Origin: Gnomoniopsis sp. IMI 355080
Lineage: Eukaryota; Ascomycota; Sordariomycetes; Diaporthales; Gnomoniaceae
Direction of reading: 5' to 3'
Assembly (NCBI GenBank): GCA_027946555.1
Contig: JAPEVC010000057.1
Coordinates: 62,001-126,000, forward strand
DNA: 64,000 nt
The notes beneath the pieces are model-generated. The model was not told the DNA's origin, did not search any database, and saw nothing but the letters and a program-made list of their open reading frames with translations. A program made the translations under genes and the position numbers. Position 1 is the stretch's first letter; each line of letters starts with the position of its first letter. Below, piece by piece: positions 44,035-56,174 of the stretch.

Positions 44035-45308
44035 AGGAGTAGTGTGTAGGTTCGATTTAATGTGTAAAGTAATGAGGCTTTCTTTACCTTCTACTGCGAT
44101 CCGTGTAGATCTTACCTGCACAAATTCTTGCAATATCTGCATTCTGAATTGCAACCCGCCACCATCGTGTTTATGCTTTTGCATGGAATCAATACATAGA
44201 CAAATGGATGGGTGTAAGAACAGCCTTATTGAATCTAACAAAACATCTAAATAGGTGGTTCTTGATACACAAATATCTTGTATCCCAACCTCGAAAGTTT
44301 TCACTCACGACAAGGTATGGTCAACCTCGCAAAAAGGGGCGTTTCTTCGCAAAGGGTTGTGCTTGGAAACGTACTAGTTACGAAAACTTGGTAGTGTGTA
44401 CAGCCAATATCCGATCCAGTGGCCGAATAATGTTGGCACCCTATTGAACAGCTGGAAAACTACAAGTTAGGTACCTAGCTGGTGAGAATCACTTCCTTCG
44501 CCTATCCCTTGACTTTCGAATTGATAGAGTTTGGTAATTGCACATCTTGGCGGTCACTCTTCGAGACATCTATAGATAGCATGAGCACCTCTGCTGTCCA
44601 CATGGAAAAGAATGGGTACTCTCCATTATGTGGGTTTGTTCTATCATATGATGTTGGCGTGGTGTCCGTACCTTCCTGCTCATGAGCAAGATATTGCTTT
44701 GATTCAGACGGTCGTCAAAATACCAAGTCAGGAATACAAATGACAGGGATCGTCAAGTCGACAGGGTTCCACCTCCAAAAGGTGAGATGGATGAATCGGA
44801 TCCTTGCAGTTGATGTGGAAGGGAAGCTCCACTTGAGAGCTTTGCTTCTGAAAAGATCAAATCATTGGGTCTACAGCAAAAAGCAATTGACAGATGAATT
44901 GATATGATACGTGACTCCTTGAAACTTTGGAAAGTCAAACACGCCTCGATAATCAATTCGATGCTCCTTACCAGTCAACAGCTTATTTCTCCATTCCGAT
45001 ATTCCACTTTCCCATCTTTTTGTCTTTGATAGTGGGGTCCGGGCCCTTTGTGTGGGGCTGGGAGCAAGGACCTTCTGCCTTGACTTTTTTTTGCTGCTCA
45101 AACCAATTGGAGAAGTCGCGTTGAGCGCGTTGGACCTTTAGATTTTCTCCCCCTTCCAACTCACCACGATCCCGTCGACGACCTCACTATTTTCCCACGA
45201 GCGCGAGCCGCGCGACTCGATCGGAGGAAAAGAGGGGGTGAAAGGGTCAAAGGGCCGGCAGTCAACCGAAGCGCGTGCGCACAGTGGTGATCGCAACGAC
45301 GACTGGTG
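44035..45308. other. Spacer upstream of the Myb gene
   Basis: About 1.3 kb without a supportable gene. The last 150 bp become pyrimidine/CGCG-rich, as in housekeeping promoters. A GTTAGGTACCTAGCT element lies near 44465. Confidence 0.45.
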
Positions 45309-48300
45309 ATGGGCTCAGCGTCCAGCCAGCCTCAAGCCACCACCGATATGTCCCGACCAAACAGGATCGTCATTGGCCCCTCCATATCGCCAACACCCGA
45401 ATCTGAAGACGACGAGAATGCTCAGCGCAGCAGACACGTCATCGGTCCGTCCATGTCGCCCACTCCCGAGTCTGAGGACATAGAAGCTGCGCACATCACT
45501 ATCACAGCGGCAGCACTTCCCATCGACAACGACCTGCCCAGCCCAGACGAGCGGTCGAGTAAGAAAAAGCGGAAAAAGAAGAAGCACAAGCGTAGGAAAA
45601 GCCTAGACAGCGATACCCTGGTGGAAGACGCCGCTTCTGCAGGAATCGACGAGGCGGGCACCCACGAGTCGACGAAGAGGGGCAGCAGGGAGAAGAGGAA
45701 GAAGAAGAAGTCACGGAAGGACCATCCCGACCCTGAAGAGGACGCCGCCATGACTGACGGGTCACATCCGGAATCACCAATCAAGAGCGTTGAGGAGTCA
45801 CCTTCGTCCCCCAAGCGCAAGAAGAAACGGTCTAAAAAAAACCCGACACACGATGATGAATTGCCGTTAGGTGATGGAACACAGGAAGAGGGCTTGGTCA
45901 AGGGCGACGTCACCCATGCAGAAGCCGACCCTGCGCAGAACGATGTCCTTCCCGGGAATGCACCAGACGTTTTGCACAGTCCGAAATCCGCCAGGAAGAA
46001 GCGAAATCGAAGCAGGAAGGCCGACGACGCCGGTGGCGCCCGCACCTCTGATGCACAACAGGTCCTTGTGTCCCACGCGCTCGGAGGGTCGCCACCATCT
46101 GCGCAACCTCCAAGACTTAACGACATCCTCAAGTACGAGCCTCTGATGGAGAACAACGAGGACGATGCGTCAGTGGTTCCTGATAGCCAGTGGCAGCCTC
46201 CGCAGGACTTGCGTTTTCACTTTACCGGAATAGCTGCCAATTTTGCTGACGCTGTCACGGATCCTGTTGCCGAAGCCAAGCGCGAGAATGATCCCCAGAG
46301 CGGACTTGGTTGGCTTCACAAGCGAGAAAACGCACCTCAGGACACGCCAGTTACGACTGCTCGAGGAACATTGCTGGACACCGCCTTGCCTGACTTGCAA
46401 CCAAGCCAAGTCAAGACTGAGCCGGAGTCGGGTATCGACATCAACGACAGCACCGAATCCGAACCTTCTTCTTCATCTGACGAGTCAAATTCCCAATCTC
46501 CGAGTGTGCAAAGACTCGAAAGACTATCAAGGTCGAGATCTAGATCTGCTTCCAGAGCACCGTCTCGGTCGGGGTATTTGGCTGATCAAACCGTAAGTGA
46601 CATGCTTCAGACATCACTGGTGTCATCTGTTGACAGTGCTTTGTAGCTTGGGCTTGTCGCCACTGCGCGGCCAGATCCATACGAAAGGGTGCCCTACAGC
46701 GCTCCATCAAGCACAGGATCCAATCGATCCATTCCAGCTCGCCTGCCCAGCCCGTCGAGTACAGGCTCCAATCGGAGCATCCCAGCTGTCATTCAGCCTC
46801 GACCCAGTCCCTCTCACTCAAGATCTAGCAGATCTAGCGTATCTCGCAGGTCGGGCCGGGCTAGCAGAGACGATGCTCCAGCGGACGCTGATGCCATGGA
46901 CATTGATCAACTTTCGGCGCAGGAACCCAGTTCACCAAAGACAAAAAAAGCAACCCTCGGCAAGAAGAAGAAGGGACGCCAAGTGGCACAACTTGACAAA
47001 GGAGAGGCTGGTATCCGTGGTGCCGATGTGGAAGACCAAATTGGAGGCTCGCAAAGTGCAAAATCCAAGACAAGGAACCCGAAGGGCGATAGCAACGAAA
47101 ATTTGGCTGATATGAGCGTTCGTCTTATGGCAAATGGGGTTTCTCAACAGCCCGATGCCGAGGCTCCTGGCCAAGATAGTATTGCGGACGACGAGCTTCC
47201 ACTCGACAGCATGCCAGCTGCTACCGAGGTCATATCTGGTCCACCTACAAGCCAATTGTCAAGATCGAAAAAGCGACAACCCAAAGCATCGCTGATATCC
47301 GATCATGAAGCACCGGATCCCGCAGTGGCATCGGAAGAGGCTACTAAGGTACCTGAATCCACAGTAGAGAACGGGGGGCCACCCACTTCTCCAAAGAAGG
47401 AAGCCAAAAAGCGTGCTCCTCGAGCTACCGTGCCAATTGATATATCAGAGGTCGAGGTGGAGGCTGAGAACGAAGGTCAAATTGTAGGTCGGGAGTCTGC
47501 TGTAGCTGGAAATGCCACAGCAACACGCAATGACAGTATTGAGCCCGGCGAGTCGGCGAGCCAGCCGCAAACAAAGTCCAAGCCCAAGGGCAAGAGAAAA
47601 CGGATCCTCAATCAGCCTAAAGTCTCTCTATCATTATCTCAGATGGAAGGAGATGAAGAGGATGAAGACTTTTCCACCATCTTTGCCAGGAGAAGAAGCG
47701 GACCGCAACCCACAGCTGGCGGCAGCAACGAACCCGAGCAGAGTCAGGTCGGCGGCTTGCAAGCACCAAGTCCCGAGAAGCCCCGCAAACCGAAGCGAAA
47801 GAGACGTACGGGTGCATCCGAAGATGAGATGGACAGTTTGTTGGCAGCTGGTCCTTCGCGAGGGCGGAAGTCTCGCAATCTCGATCTCAGCGACGATGAT
47901 CGAGAGGCCAAACGGAAGCGTCTGTCTGCGACCGGAAAAGGCAAGGCAACTGGAGCTTGGACACAGGATGAGCTGAATGCCCTCGGCAAAGTTGTGGAGG
48001 ACTTCATGGAGGAGCATTCCCTACCCCAAGATGAACTCAATAAGCTGGTCCAGGCTGTGCCGAATAAGGCGGAGTCTACAAATAAAGACTTTTGGGACAG
48101 AGCGGAGCAGGCCATACCCCAACGTACGAGGAAGCAAATCACGGAACGCGCCAGAAGAATCTACCACAATTTTGTCGCCCGAGGAACGTGGACTCAAGAG
48201 CAGAAGGACGAAGTCCATGATTTATTCGAAACCCATCCTAAGAAGTGGAAAGAAATCGCTGCGATGATTAACCGCGATCCTAAAGACGTGCGCGACTATT

Positions 48301-49391
48301 GGCGGAATAGTTACCTTGTGCTCGAATCTCAGATTAAATCTCGATGGAGCAAGGAGGAAGAGGAAAGATTGAGAGAAGTTATGGAGGAAGCTCTCAGCAA
48401 GATTCGAATCATTCGAGAGAACAATGACCAGCCTCTGCGGAATTCCCGAGGTAAGGGCGCTGACGACGAGGCCATGATCGACTGGCAGCAGATCAGCGCG
48501 GCCATGGACCTTACCCGATCTCGCCAGCAGTGCAAATGGAAATGGGTCGACATGCGCGAGAAGGGTCTCGTAGGCGATGATAGTCTCCCATTGCCGACTC
48601 AACCCCGCGGCAGCGGTCCCCGCGGCAACAAGGTCAACGGCATCAGCGAGGAGCTCGCCAACGCACGCGAGGATTACCGCGGCATGGGCCCCGAGGAGAC
48701 ATACCGCCTCATTGACGCCATCAAGGATAGCGGCGCGCGTGAGGACAAGCTCATCCCTTGGCGCACGCTGGTCGACGAGCGCTTCCGTACAAAGTGGCAC
48801 CGGCCCGTGCTCCGCCTCACTTGGTACCGACTGCGCCAGACGGTGCCAGGCTACGAGGACCAGGATGTCGAGGCGAATGCTCGCTTCCTCGTCAACTATT
48901 ACCACATGCATCAGATGTTCCCGCGCTTCGATGACAACGCTATCGATGAACAGATGGAGGAGACGGTCGTCCATTACAAACGCGGCAAGCGCGTCTGGAA
49001 GCGCCCCTCGAGCGACCTGCGTGCCGTGCGGGAGCGACAGCGACGGAGCAGCAGTGCCAGTAGCCGCGCGAGCAGCAGGCTGAGTCGCAAGGTCTCGTCC
49101 GAGATCCTCAACTTATCTGGTGACGAAGACGGTCCATCTGGGTCGAGGCAAAGCGCGGAGCTCGGCGAGGAACGGGGCCGGCCTCGGGCTACGCAAGACC
49201 GTGCCGGTCTGAAGGGCGATAATGTCTCTGTTAATATCCCGGACCATCTACAAGGCGAGTCAGCTAAGAAGGCGCTCACGCAGGCCAGGGCCCAGGCCAA
49301 GGCGAAGAAGGCCAGGAAGAAGGAAGTTGCCGACGGGGAAAGCCGGCGGGTGAGGTCGAATAGCGTTGCTCTCGATTCGGACAGTGAGTGA
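45309..49391 (+). CDS. Large Myb/SANT DNA-binding protein, Reb1/TTF-I-like
   Basis: Two exons (45309-46592 and 46647-49391), 54-bp intron, predicted 1342 aa. The start is ATG at 45309 (a GTG precedes it). The N-terminal 860 residues are disordered, with alternating Lys/Arg-rich and acidic tracts that look like nuclear signals. They contain two self-similar copies of VIGPS(I/M)SPTPESED (about residues 21-58) and, at the exon 2 start, two copies of PSSTGSNRSIPA. The Myb region is about residues 862-1070: GAWTQDELNALGKVVEDF, GTWTQEQKDEVHDLFETH, KKWKEIAAMINRDPKDVRDY, RWSKEEEERLREVMEEA, and DWQQISAAMDLTRSRQQCKW. A further Trp-rich Myb-like unit follows at about 1105-1165. This arrangement matches fungal Reb1 / Pol I termination factors. 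The C-terminus is basic and serine-rich. It probably acts in the nucleus at rDNA or Pol II promoters. Confidence 0.88.
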
Positions 49392-49875
49392 GTGAGGATG
49401 ATGGGCCCACGGGGCTTTTGCAATTTTGGTCTGTATATTTTCTACTGGATGGCCTAATGGCTTGCGGATGGTTAGTCTGAGCATGTGAGAGAGGATCGAT
49501 GATATTTGCATAAGCCAGGGTGATAAGGGGCGTTTCAAGGCTGGCGGTATGATATGCGGAAAGGGGCATTGGGACTCTACACGAATGGGAATTATCTTGG
49601 GATGTGTACTCGTGTGCCGTGCATGCGACAACTGGCACTCTTCGGCGTGAGTGCCCAGTACTTGGACCAGCATCATTGATTGCCTTCAATTACCTTCTCA
49701 CTCACGGTCTGGAGTACAATCTCTTGACGTTATCCAATTCTAGCCATCGTGGTTTATACTGCAATTTTATATCCAGCCGATAGACTCATCACAAAGGCAT
49801 ATCTTTTGGCCACAAAGAAAAACAAGAAAACATACTTCGTAAGCCAGCCAGTCGAGTCTGCCGCCAAGTCCAGCT
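49392..49875. other. 3' spacer
   Basis: About 480 bp downstream of the Myb gene; nothing recognised. Confidence 0.4.
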
Positions 49876-50335
49876 TCAAACAATATGCCGCCTATGGAGT
49901 CCATCCAGCACGCTCCATGCACGCATCCGACATAGCAACGTGATGAGCATGACGATGATTGCGAAGCCACCAGCTGCCATCCCAACGATACCTGTGATGC
50001 CCATCCTGTATAAGCTTGCTATGGCGAGGACTTGTGCAGCTCAAGGTGGTGTGTGTGATAGCCTGTCGACGCGGGAGGGAGTCGCGAAGCGAAGAGTCTT
50101 TTTGCTTTTTAATTTTTCCTCGATGTGTCTTATCAAGTAGGCTTTGATGAAAATATGAGGATCATCGAGGTCAGCCTGAGAAGGGGGAACCGCTCAAGGG
50201 AGTGTTTGCTGTGTACTTACCGATTGTTTTTGGGCCTATTACCACGATTCCCGATCCTGTCACTTTCTCTTGTGATCCAAGAGCATTGATCTTCTTCGAG
50301 TCCTTGTGTTGGTGTTGAGTTGCTTGGACGATCAT
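49876..50335 (-). CDS. Possible small single-pass membrane protein
   Basis: Proposed two exons (50335-50221 and 50018-49876) with a 202-bp intron that has a perfect GTAAGT donor and an ATAG acceptor; predicted 85 aa. Exon 1 gives a hydrophilic start (MIVQATQHQHKDSKKINALG) and VTGSGIVVIGPKTI. Exon 2 gives one clear hydrophobic helix (GITGIVGMAAGGFAIIVMLI followed by TLL) and a short basic cytoplasmic end (LHRRHIV). I recognise no family. Support is only the phase-matching splice sites and the clean membrane segment; it could be a chance open frame. Confidence 0.3.
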
Positions 50336-52101
50336 TCTCACGAAGAAAGTTCATGGTCCTAGGGAAGCTTCGAATTGCCAAATTCAAATGTACATGAAAG
50401 CCCGTGGGAAGAGCGAGCGGCGTGGTCCTATCGACAATGGGCAGCTAGGTAGCAACTACATCTAATCCGAGCTTACATTTTTGAGGAAAGTAGGAAGGCA
50501 CGCATGGAAAGGTCCAGTGGTTGGAACACAGTAGAGATTATAGACCAATTAAGTGCGAAGACGTCGGCAAAACGTGTTGCCCACTGGGCGGCCGTCGATA
50601 CGTGACTGACTGGTTTGACTACCACTAGGACAGTGTTCGCTACACTAGAAGTATGACAGCGATGTCGAATATTGATGTTCCACCGAGACGTTGCCTGATG
50701 ACTTTCGGGCACACCTTTCCCATCTTTGGGAGTAACTCCTGTCGTTCTCAAGAACAATTTTTCTGCTCAAGACGCAAGCCTTTGCTCTAAATTTACTTAG
50801 GTACAAATTTGTCGTGAATATATGTTGCCCACAAAATACACCATCAATGTGTAGGTACCCAAGTAATTCAAGGCAGATATTGGAGCGCAAGTGTACATGG
50901 AAGCCATGCCTAGGTAGGATCTCCTCGCGCAATTAGTTGACATTAGTCACAAATTGAAAACGTGAATAGCATGACTGCGCTCTGATCATTTAATTTGATT
51001 TTACTAGATCCATTCAAGTGGATTCCATCGCTCGAAATTACCGTGCGTACATACACTGCCGCAACCGAGGTCCGCTTCAGACGGAAACCTCCATCGTGCT
51101 CTAGCCTGAGCTATTCCCGTTTTTATAACTTCCCCCGGAGCTATTATCGATCATCTGAGGCGCCACACCTACCGGCATGTACTCGGTGAGCGCAGTTATA
51201 TGCACGACAAAACCTGACAGGAAGGACGACGAGGTTCCCCGTGGGGAAACCCCCTGCAACTTAATTTGTACCTAGGCTGAAAAATCCCATGTGGCATGTG
51301 AGGTCCACAATACCGGGCCAATTTTTGTCGTGCTCTTGTGGGGCGCAGCGCACCAAAACGTCGGTAAAATGCTTGCGTCAATCTCATTTCCCTTCACCCC
51401 GCAAATTGACCTGTCAATTTCACCACATTCGGCATATCATGCGCCATTCTCTGGGGGCAGATCCCAGATATCTGACCCATCTGCTTGCCGACTGATGCGG
51501 TCCGGACCGAAAAGACGTTGAGCTGAGCTGAGACTGTAGGCCAGCAGATCGGCAGCCTATTGGTAGGGTTTTACTTTCCTCACGGCCCCCAGCTGGGGTT
51601 GTCAAATTTCTTGGAGCGAATCACTCCGCCTCGAGCCGTTGGAGATGGTGAACTGCGCGCTTACTCCGCGTGCCATTACACTAGTCACCGTCCAATCGCA
51701 GGCCGTGCTAGGAGTAATGGTACCTCCCATTCGAAGGCCACGAGACTTGAGTGGGTTCGGAGCCCACCCCCCAAGTACGCAGTATGCTCGGAACGCTCCA
51801 CTGGTTGTGGGACTTGGGGTGGAGCAAGCAAGAAGGCTATGAGAAGAGATCTTCAGGAACCAAAGCGCGGGACAAGGTTGACGGGGGGGGGGAGGCAACC
51901 ACGCGTTCCTTCGGTGTCTGGCCGGGGCTGAGGGTGAGCTTCTATAAATACCAGTGGCTGCGGCCCCCAGAGTCGTGGGTATAAAGCTCTGAAGATATCA
52001 GCCGTCCAGAAGACTTCCATCTGAGGACTGTGGATCACACTCATGTCAGGGAACCAAAGCGGGAAAAATATTCCAGCCAGGTATATCTTCTATCAGTCAA
52101 T
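50336..52101. other. Spacer and cutinase promoter
   Basis: 1.8 kb without a recognised gene. It contains CTAGGTA-type fragments (50443, 50797, 50850, 50910, 51267) and a G-run at about 51885. The TATA box of the cutinase gene is at 51943-51950. Confidence 0.45.
51943..51950 (+). promoter_or_regulatory. TATA box of the cutinase gene
   Basis: TATAAATA lies 152 bp before the cutinase ATG at 52102. A transcription start about 30 bp downstream would leave a leader of roughly 120 nt, plausible for a strongly induced secreted enzyme. Confidence 0.6.
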
Positions 52102-52999
52102 ATGAAAGCCGCCGGCTCTCTCCTCTTGCCCCTGTTCATGGGTGCCTCAGCCCTGTCACTCCCCCCTCAGGCTGTATCCCCAAGAGTCATCGAGCCTCGT
52201 TTGTCCATCAACACCATTCTCGCCTGGATTTCGGAGCTATTTCCCTCGGAAATTCTTCTCGCCTCCGCCGGGGACGTGATTGAAGTCGCGGACGAAGCTC
52301 TTGCGGTTGCCTTGGGCTACGAAACGACTTACAACGACCTGACCGATGGTCAATGCGGCGATGTCACCCTCATCTTTGCACGAGGCACCAATGAACCTGG
52401 AAACGTGGGCTCCTTGGTTGGGCCCGAGTTCTACGCGGCGCTTCAAACTGCACTGGGAAGCACCTCATCAATTTTCCAGGGCGTGAATGATTATGATGCC
52501 TCGGTCACTGAGTACCTCGAGGGAGGAAGCACGACAGGAGCGTCAGACATGTGAGTATTCGCAAGACCTTTGTTCCCCAAATGTGAAATTGCAGCGGCTG
52601 ACACCAAAACAAATATCATAGGGCCTCCTTGGTGACACAGGCTTTCAGCCAATGCCCGGATACCCAAGTCGTCATGGGCGGTTATTCCCAAGGTTCACAA
52701 GTAACGCACCTGGCGGCAGCTGACCTGCCTGCTGCAACGATGGAGAAGGTTAGCGCGGTCGTGACCTTTGGAGACCCAGGTACGAAACTTGATCTCGTTT
52801 GAATGGCGGCTTGTGACTGACAAGGACTATAGACAGTACCACTGCTGTCGCCAACATCGACGCAAGCAAAGTGCTTATAATTTGCCACGAGGGTGATGAT
52901 ATCTGCCAATTCGGAGATCTCATCCTGCTTCCGCACTTGACTTATGCGGAGAACGCGACTGCGGCAGCAACTTGGGTGGTCGAGCAGTTGGATTTGTGA
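52102..52999 (+). CDS. Cutinase (carbohydrate esterase family 5)
   Basis: Three exons (52102-52550, 52622-52779, 52833-52999), introns 71 and 53 bp, predicted 257 aa. A signal peptide covers residues 1-18 (MKAAGSLLLPLFMGASALS). Cutinases are secreted serine esterases that release cutin monomers from plant cuticle. The body has VTLIFARGTNEPGNVGSLVG (the oxyanion-hole region). The nucleophile elbow GGYSQGSQ carries Ser172, and the triad is completed by Asp224 in CHEGDDIC and His237 in LLPHLTYAE. Paired cysteines (QCGD ... QCPD and CHEGDDIC) match the two conserved disulfides. The N-terminal insertion before the core (about residues 30-85) is longer than in the classic Fusarium enzyme. It is next to, and convergent with, the sugar-type transporter. 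A canonical TATA box precedes it. Confidence 0.95.
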
Positions 53000-53187
53000 G
53001 GGAATTCATTGGCCACTACCAAGCCGCCCGGACGAATAATGCAACGAGGGTTGTTTCACGACGATACGATTTGATGACCACATGCCGTATCTGGCAAAAG
53101 CAAATGTGTGCAAATTTTTTGCTCTATTATGAATGGGGTGGGAGAGGCTTGCACGTGCATCTAGATACCCCCAGCATATCAAGCCGT

Positions 53188-54946
53188 CTAATTCATCTTT
53201 TCAGCATACACCTGCTTGTCAATGGCTTCCACCGTGATGGTCTTCTCCCCATGCCGCACGTCCTCTACGTCGGGTACAGAGGAATGCTTCTCGCCTTCGA
53301 AGAGCGCGTCGATCTCTTCCAGTGTCTTGCCCTTGGTTTCGACCCAGTAGACAACCTGCATCTTATCGTCAGTCATATCCCACGTCTGATCACGCGTACA
53401 TAGATGAGAGCATTGGGGAAGTGTGGATGTAGGTCCAACTCACGATCAAGACAAGAACGATGACATCCCAGGAAGCATTGATCATATACATCTTCCACCC
53501 AATGTTTGTAAGTCCAATACCCTCTACGAAGGTGAGTAGAAGGGCAAGGCTGTTGAGCATCAGCTGTGACAAAGCCACGCCATTGGCGCGAATGGAATAG
53601 TTCAAAACTTCGGGTGGATAGAGATACAGCAGAGGTGTCCATGCCAGCGAGTAGCAACCCTGGAAGAGGAACATGACCGCAACATCTCCGTAGATGAGGC
53701 TTTGCGATGCGCCGTCCGGGTTGTCGGCGTATATCTTGGTCAACCCTCCCACAATGAATAGACAGGCAATGAGAAGAGTTTGTGAGACGATAGCTATTGG
53801 TTTTCGTCCCCATGATGCAGCGAGATGGGTGCCCAAAAGGGCGCAGGCTAAACACCAGACGTTTAGAACGACGTTCTGTGAGATGATGTTAATACAAACA
53901 ACCAAGAATACTATCCGGGACCTTTTACTACTTACTGCCTTGAGCTGCTGATTCGTGTCTGTGATTCCAGCAGTATCAAGCTCATAGCTCAGATAATACG
54001 ACGCAATAATATTGCCAGCGATGCAAGAGAATGGTCCGGGACTCATCCCAATGAGAACACGCTTCCTCGCCACAGGTGTCTTCCAGATCTCATTAATGCC
54101 CAAAGTCCGACCATCTTTCTTCTCCCAAGCCAGCGTGTCAATAATCTCCTTGTAGACGGTCAACACTACGGGGTCGTTGGTATCGCCATTCGCATTCGTC
54201 TGCGCCACGACCTGGCGAGCCTCTTCATAATGGCCCTGATAGGCAAGCCAACGAGGCGACTCTGGGATAAACGGCAGCACAAAAATACACAGAATCGAGA
54301 AGATGCCCTGAAAGAGACTCGGGGCCCGCCACGCCCACGTCGACTGCCACTGTCCGGTGCCAAGCGTGATGCCCGCGGCGAGGAGCGCGCCAATGTAGTA
54401 GAAGTTGTTGAGCAAGCCCACACCCCACGCGCGCCACTGGCTGGGAAAGGTCTCGGCCAGGTACACGCCGGCCGCGATGCCCGAGACGGCCGTGCCGAAG
54501 CCAAGCAGGATGCGCGCTACGACGAACATGCCAATGTTTTGGGCCGCGGCCTGCAGAATCACGCCGATGATGGTGACGAGCGAGCCCCAGAAGATGGTGG
54601 GTCGTCGCCCGAGGCGGTCCGAGATCACGCCGGAAACGAGAGGGCCAAGGATCCCGCCAATGAAGACAGACGCGGTGTTGAGGCCGGTGGTTGCGGGGGT
54701 GAGCGAGAAATAGTCCGTGTAGGAGGGCAAGATGTTGAGGCCATTGAGCATCGACCCATCATAGCCATTGGTCTGGAATTGTATGTTGGTGAGTGAGAGC
54801 CATTAGTGAAAAGCCAAGGGGCAAGTGGACTTGGGTCTCACCGAGGATTGCACGACGGAGCACAGAATGAGGAGAACGGAGAGGCCGGCCGTAGACCTGG
54901 GCACCCAAGCCGGCATCCATGTGCCGGTGTGCGATTTTGTGAGCAT
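53188..54946 (-). CDS. MFS sugar transporter (lactose-permease-like)
   Basis: Four exons (54946-54842, 54772-53936, 53875-53444, 53355-53188), introns 69, 60 and 88 bp, predicted 513 aa. It belongs to the MFS sugar-porter family with 12 membrane segments. Landmarks: SSTNGYDGSMLNGL in TM1, SGVISDRLGRRPTIFWG (the G-x3-D-R-x-G-R-R motif after TM2), VYLAETFPSQWRAWGVG, FIPESPRWLAYQGHYEEA (the PESPR signature), and WVETKGKTLEEIDALF after TM12 (the PETKG equivalent). The 60-bp second intron has canonical GTAAGT...CAG but is stop-free and a multiple of three; consensus of the family favours removing it. The start at 54946 is the first ATG of the 5' exon; a further upstream exon cannot be excluded. 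It is co-directional with the RraA-like gene 0.4 kb upstream, hinting at joint use in sugar-acid or aromatic catabolism (inference). Confidence 0.9.
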
Positions 54947-55366
54947 CAAGACGATGTTCGTGTCACTAAATCAGCGAGTTTGACGTCTGAGAGGTAGAAT
55001 GGCAGCCGGGACAAGTGAAGGCTTGTAACAATGAGACCGTCGCGGGAATGAGCAGAGCTTCATACTTCAGGCATGCCGCATCTCCAATTTCCCTGAAGCT
55101 GCGGAGGCCAGTCAGAAGATAAGGCTCTGGCTATCCCACCGACTTCTGAGATACGCTCGACCAACAGATCTGGGTATAGACCGGCGGGTGCACAGCGACC
55201 CCCGTCCATCTCCGCATTTACGCTGCAGGTGTGGGAAGGTTTCATTGGGACATTGAGATAAAGTTGCAGGCACCTCATTCCAGATATGGGATAACTCGTT
55301 GGAGGAAGCCAAACTACTGTACCTACACGACTTGAGCACTATCGAAATGAACGAATTCCTTCCAAT
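54947..55366. other. Promoter region of the sugar transporter
   Basis: About 420 bp, no coding signature recognised. Confidence 0.4.
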
Positions 55367-56174
55367 TCAACCGCGAAATTTCTTACTCGCCTCCGCCAAA
55401 CTCATCCCCTTGTTAATCTCCTCCATCATCCTCGCATCAGCCTCCACCTGCTTCTTCGCCACCGCCACGACATCGCCTATAGCCTCCTTGGGCAGCACGA
55501 CGACACCATTGAGATCCCCGATAAGGTAATCACCTGGCTGGATGGTCATGTCCTGATGTTCCGAGGCAAGTTGTACCGGTACATCCACGGCAATGACCTT
55601 GACCAACTCGTGCGGTGGCGCGGTGCCGGTATCGCGACCAAAGATGGGAAAATTTGGCAGTCGCTCTCGATGCTCGCCCAGATCGCGAATTCGACCGTCG
55701 ATGATCGCGCCAGCTGCGCCTCTTGCTTGTCCGCGTGCGGCGACTAGAGAACTCCAAAGCCCGTTGGGAATTCCTGGTGGGCAAGACACGAAAACCACGG
55801 CACCTTCGGGGACAGAGTCGATCTAACAAGGTTTTTGTAAGTGATGATACGCAGTAGGTAGGCAGGATTCTCTCGAGGCACCAACATAATGCGACTGGAG
55901 CTTGGGAGCTGGATCGTCTTTTGGCGCATATTTCACCGTGTATGCTGGCCCGATCAGCTTGGTGGCTCCGGCCTGACGCTCGGGAGACCACATGGTGAGA
56001 CCAGATAGGAAGCCTCCATTACGATATCCAAGATGAACGAGAGCCTGTGAAATATCACATCTTCTATTGGTCAGCAAGTGCAGGTCAATATTATACAAGT
56101 GAAGACCTAAGAGTGACTTCTCACGTTGTGAATTCCTTCAGCGTCTCGAGTGTAGAGCCTTCGATGGTAGACAT
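55367..56174 (-). CDS. RraA-like aldolase/decarboxylase (HMG/oxaloacetate type)
   Basis: Three exons (56174-56125, 56060-55886, 55822-55367), introns 64 and 63 bp, predicted 226 aa, the normal length of the family. Fungal and plant RraA-like proteins act on 4-hydroxy-4-methyl-2-oxoglutarate or oxaloacetate in a metal-dependent way, unlike bacterial RNase E inhibitors. Landmarks: STLETLKEFTTCDISQALVH, IGPAYTVKYAP, GAAGAIIDGRIRDLGEH (with the substrate-binding Arg and metal-binding Asp in G-R-x-R-D), and PGDYLIGDLNGVVVLP (the G-D-x-x-G-V-V-V-x-P signature). The C-terminal helix ends KKFRG. The exon 1 donor joins best to an AAG acceptor giving TTCDIS; an acceptor three bases earlier would insert one Arg. 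Its neighbour is the sugar transporter. Confidence 0.9.

Noticed and set aside
51884..51894. G-run upstream of the cutinase, considered as a G-quadruplex
   Set aside because: A single G tract without the three partners needed; not a supported quadruplex.
53876..53935. Treating the in-frame 60 bp as coding exon of the sugar transporter
   Set aside because: Splice sites are canonical and removing it restores the family spacing between QQLKA and NVVLNVW.
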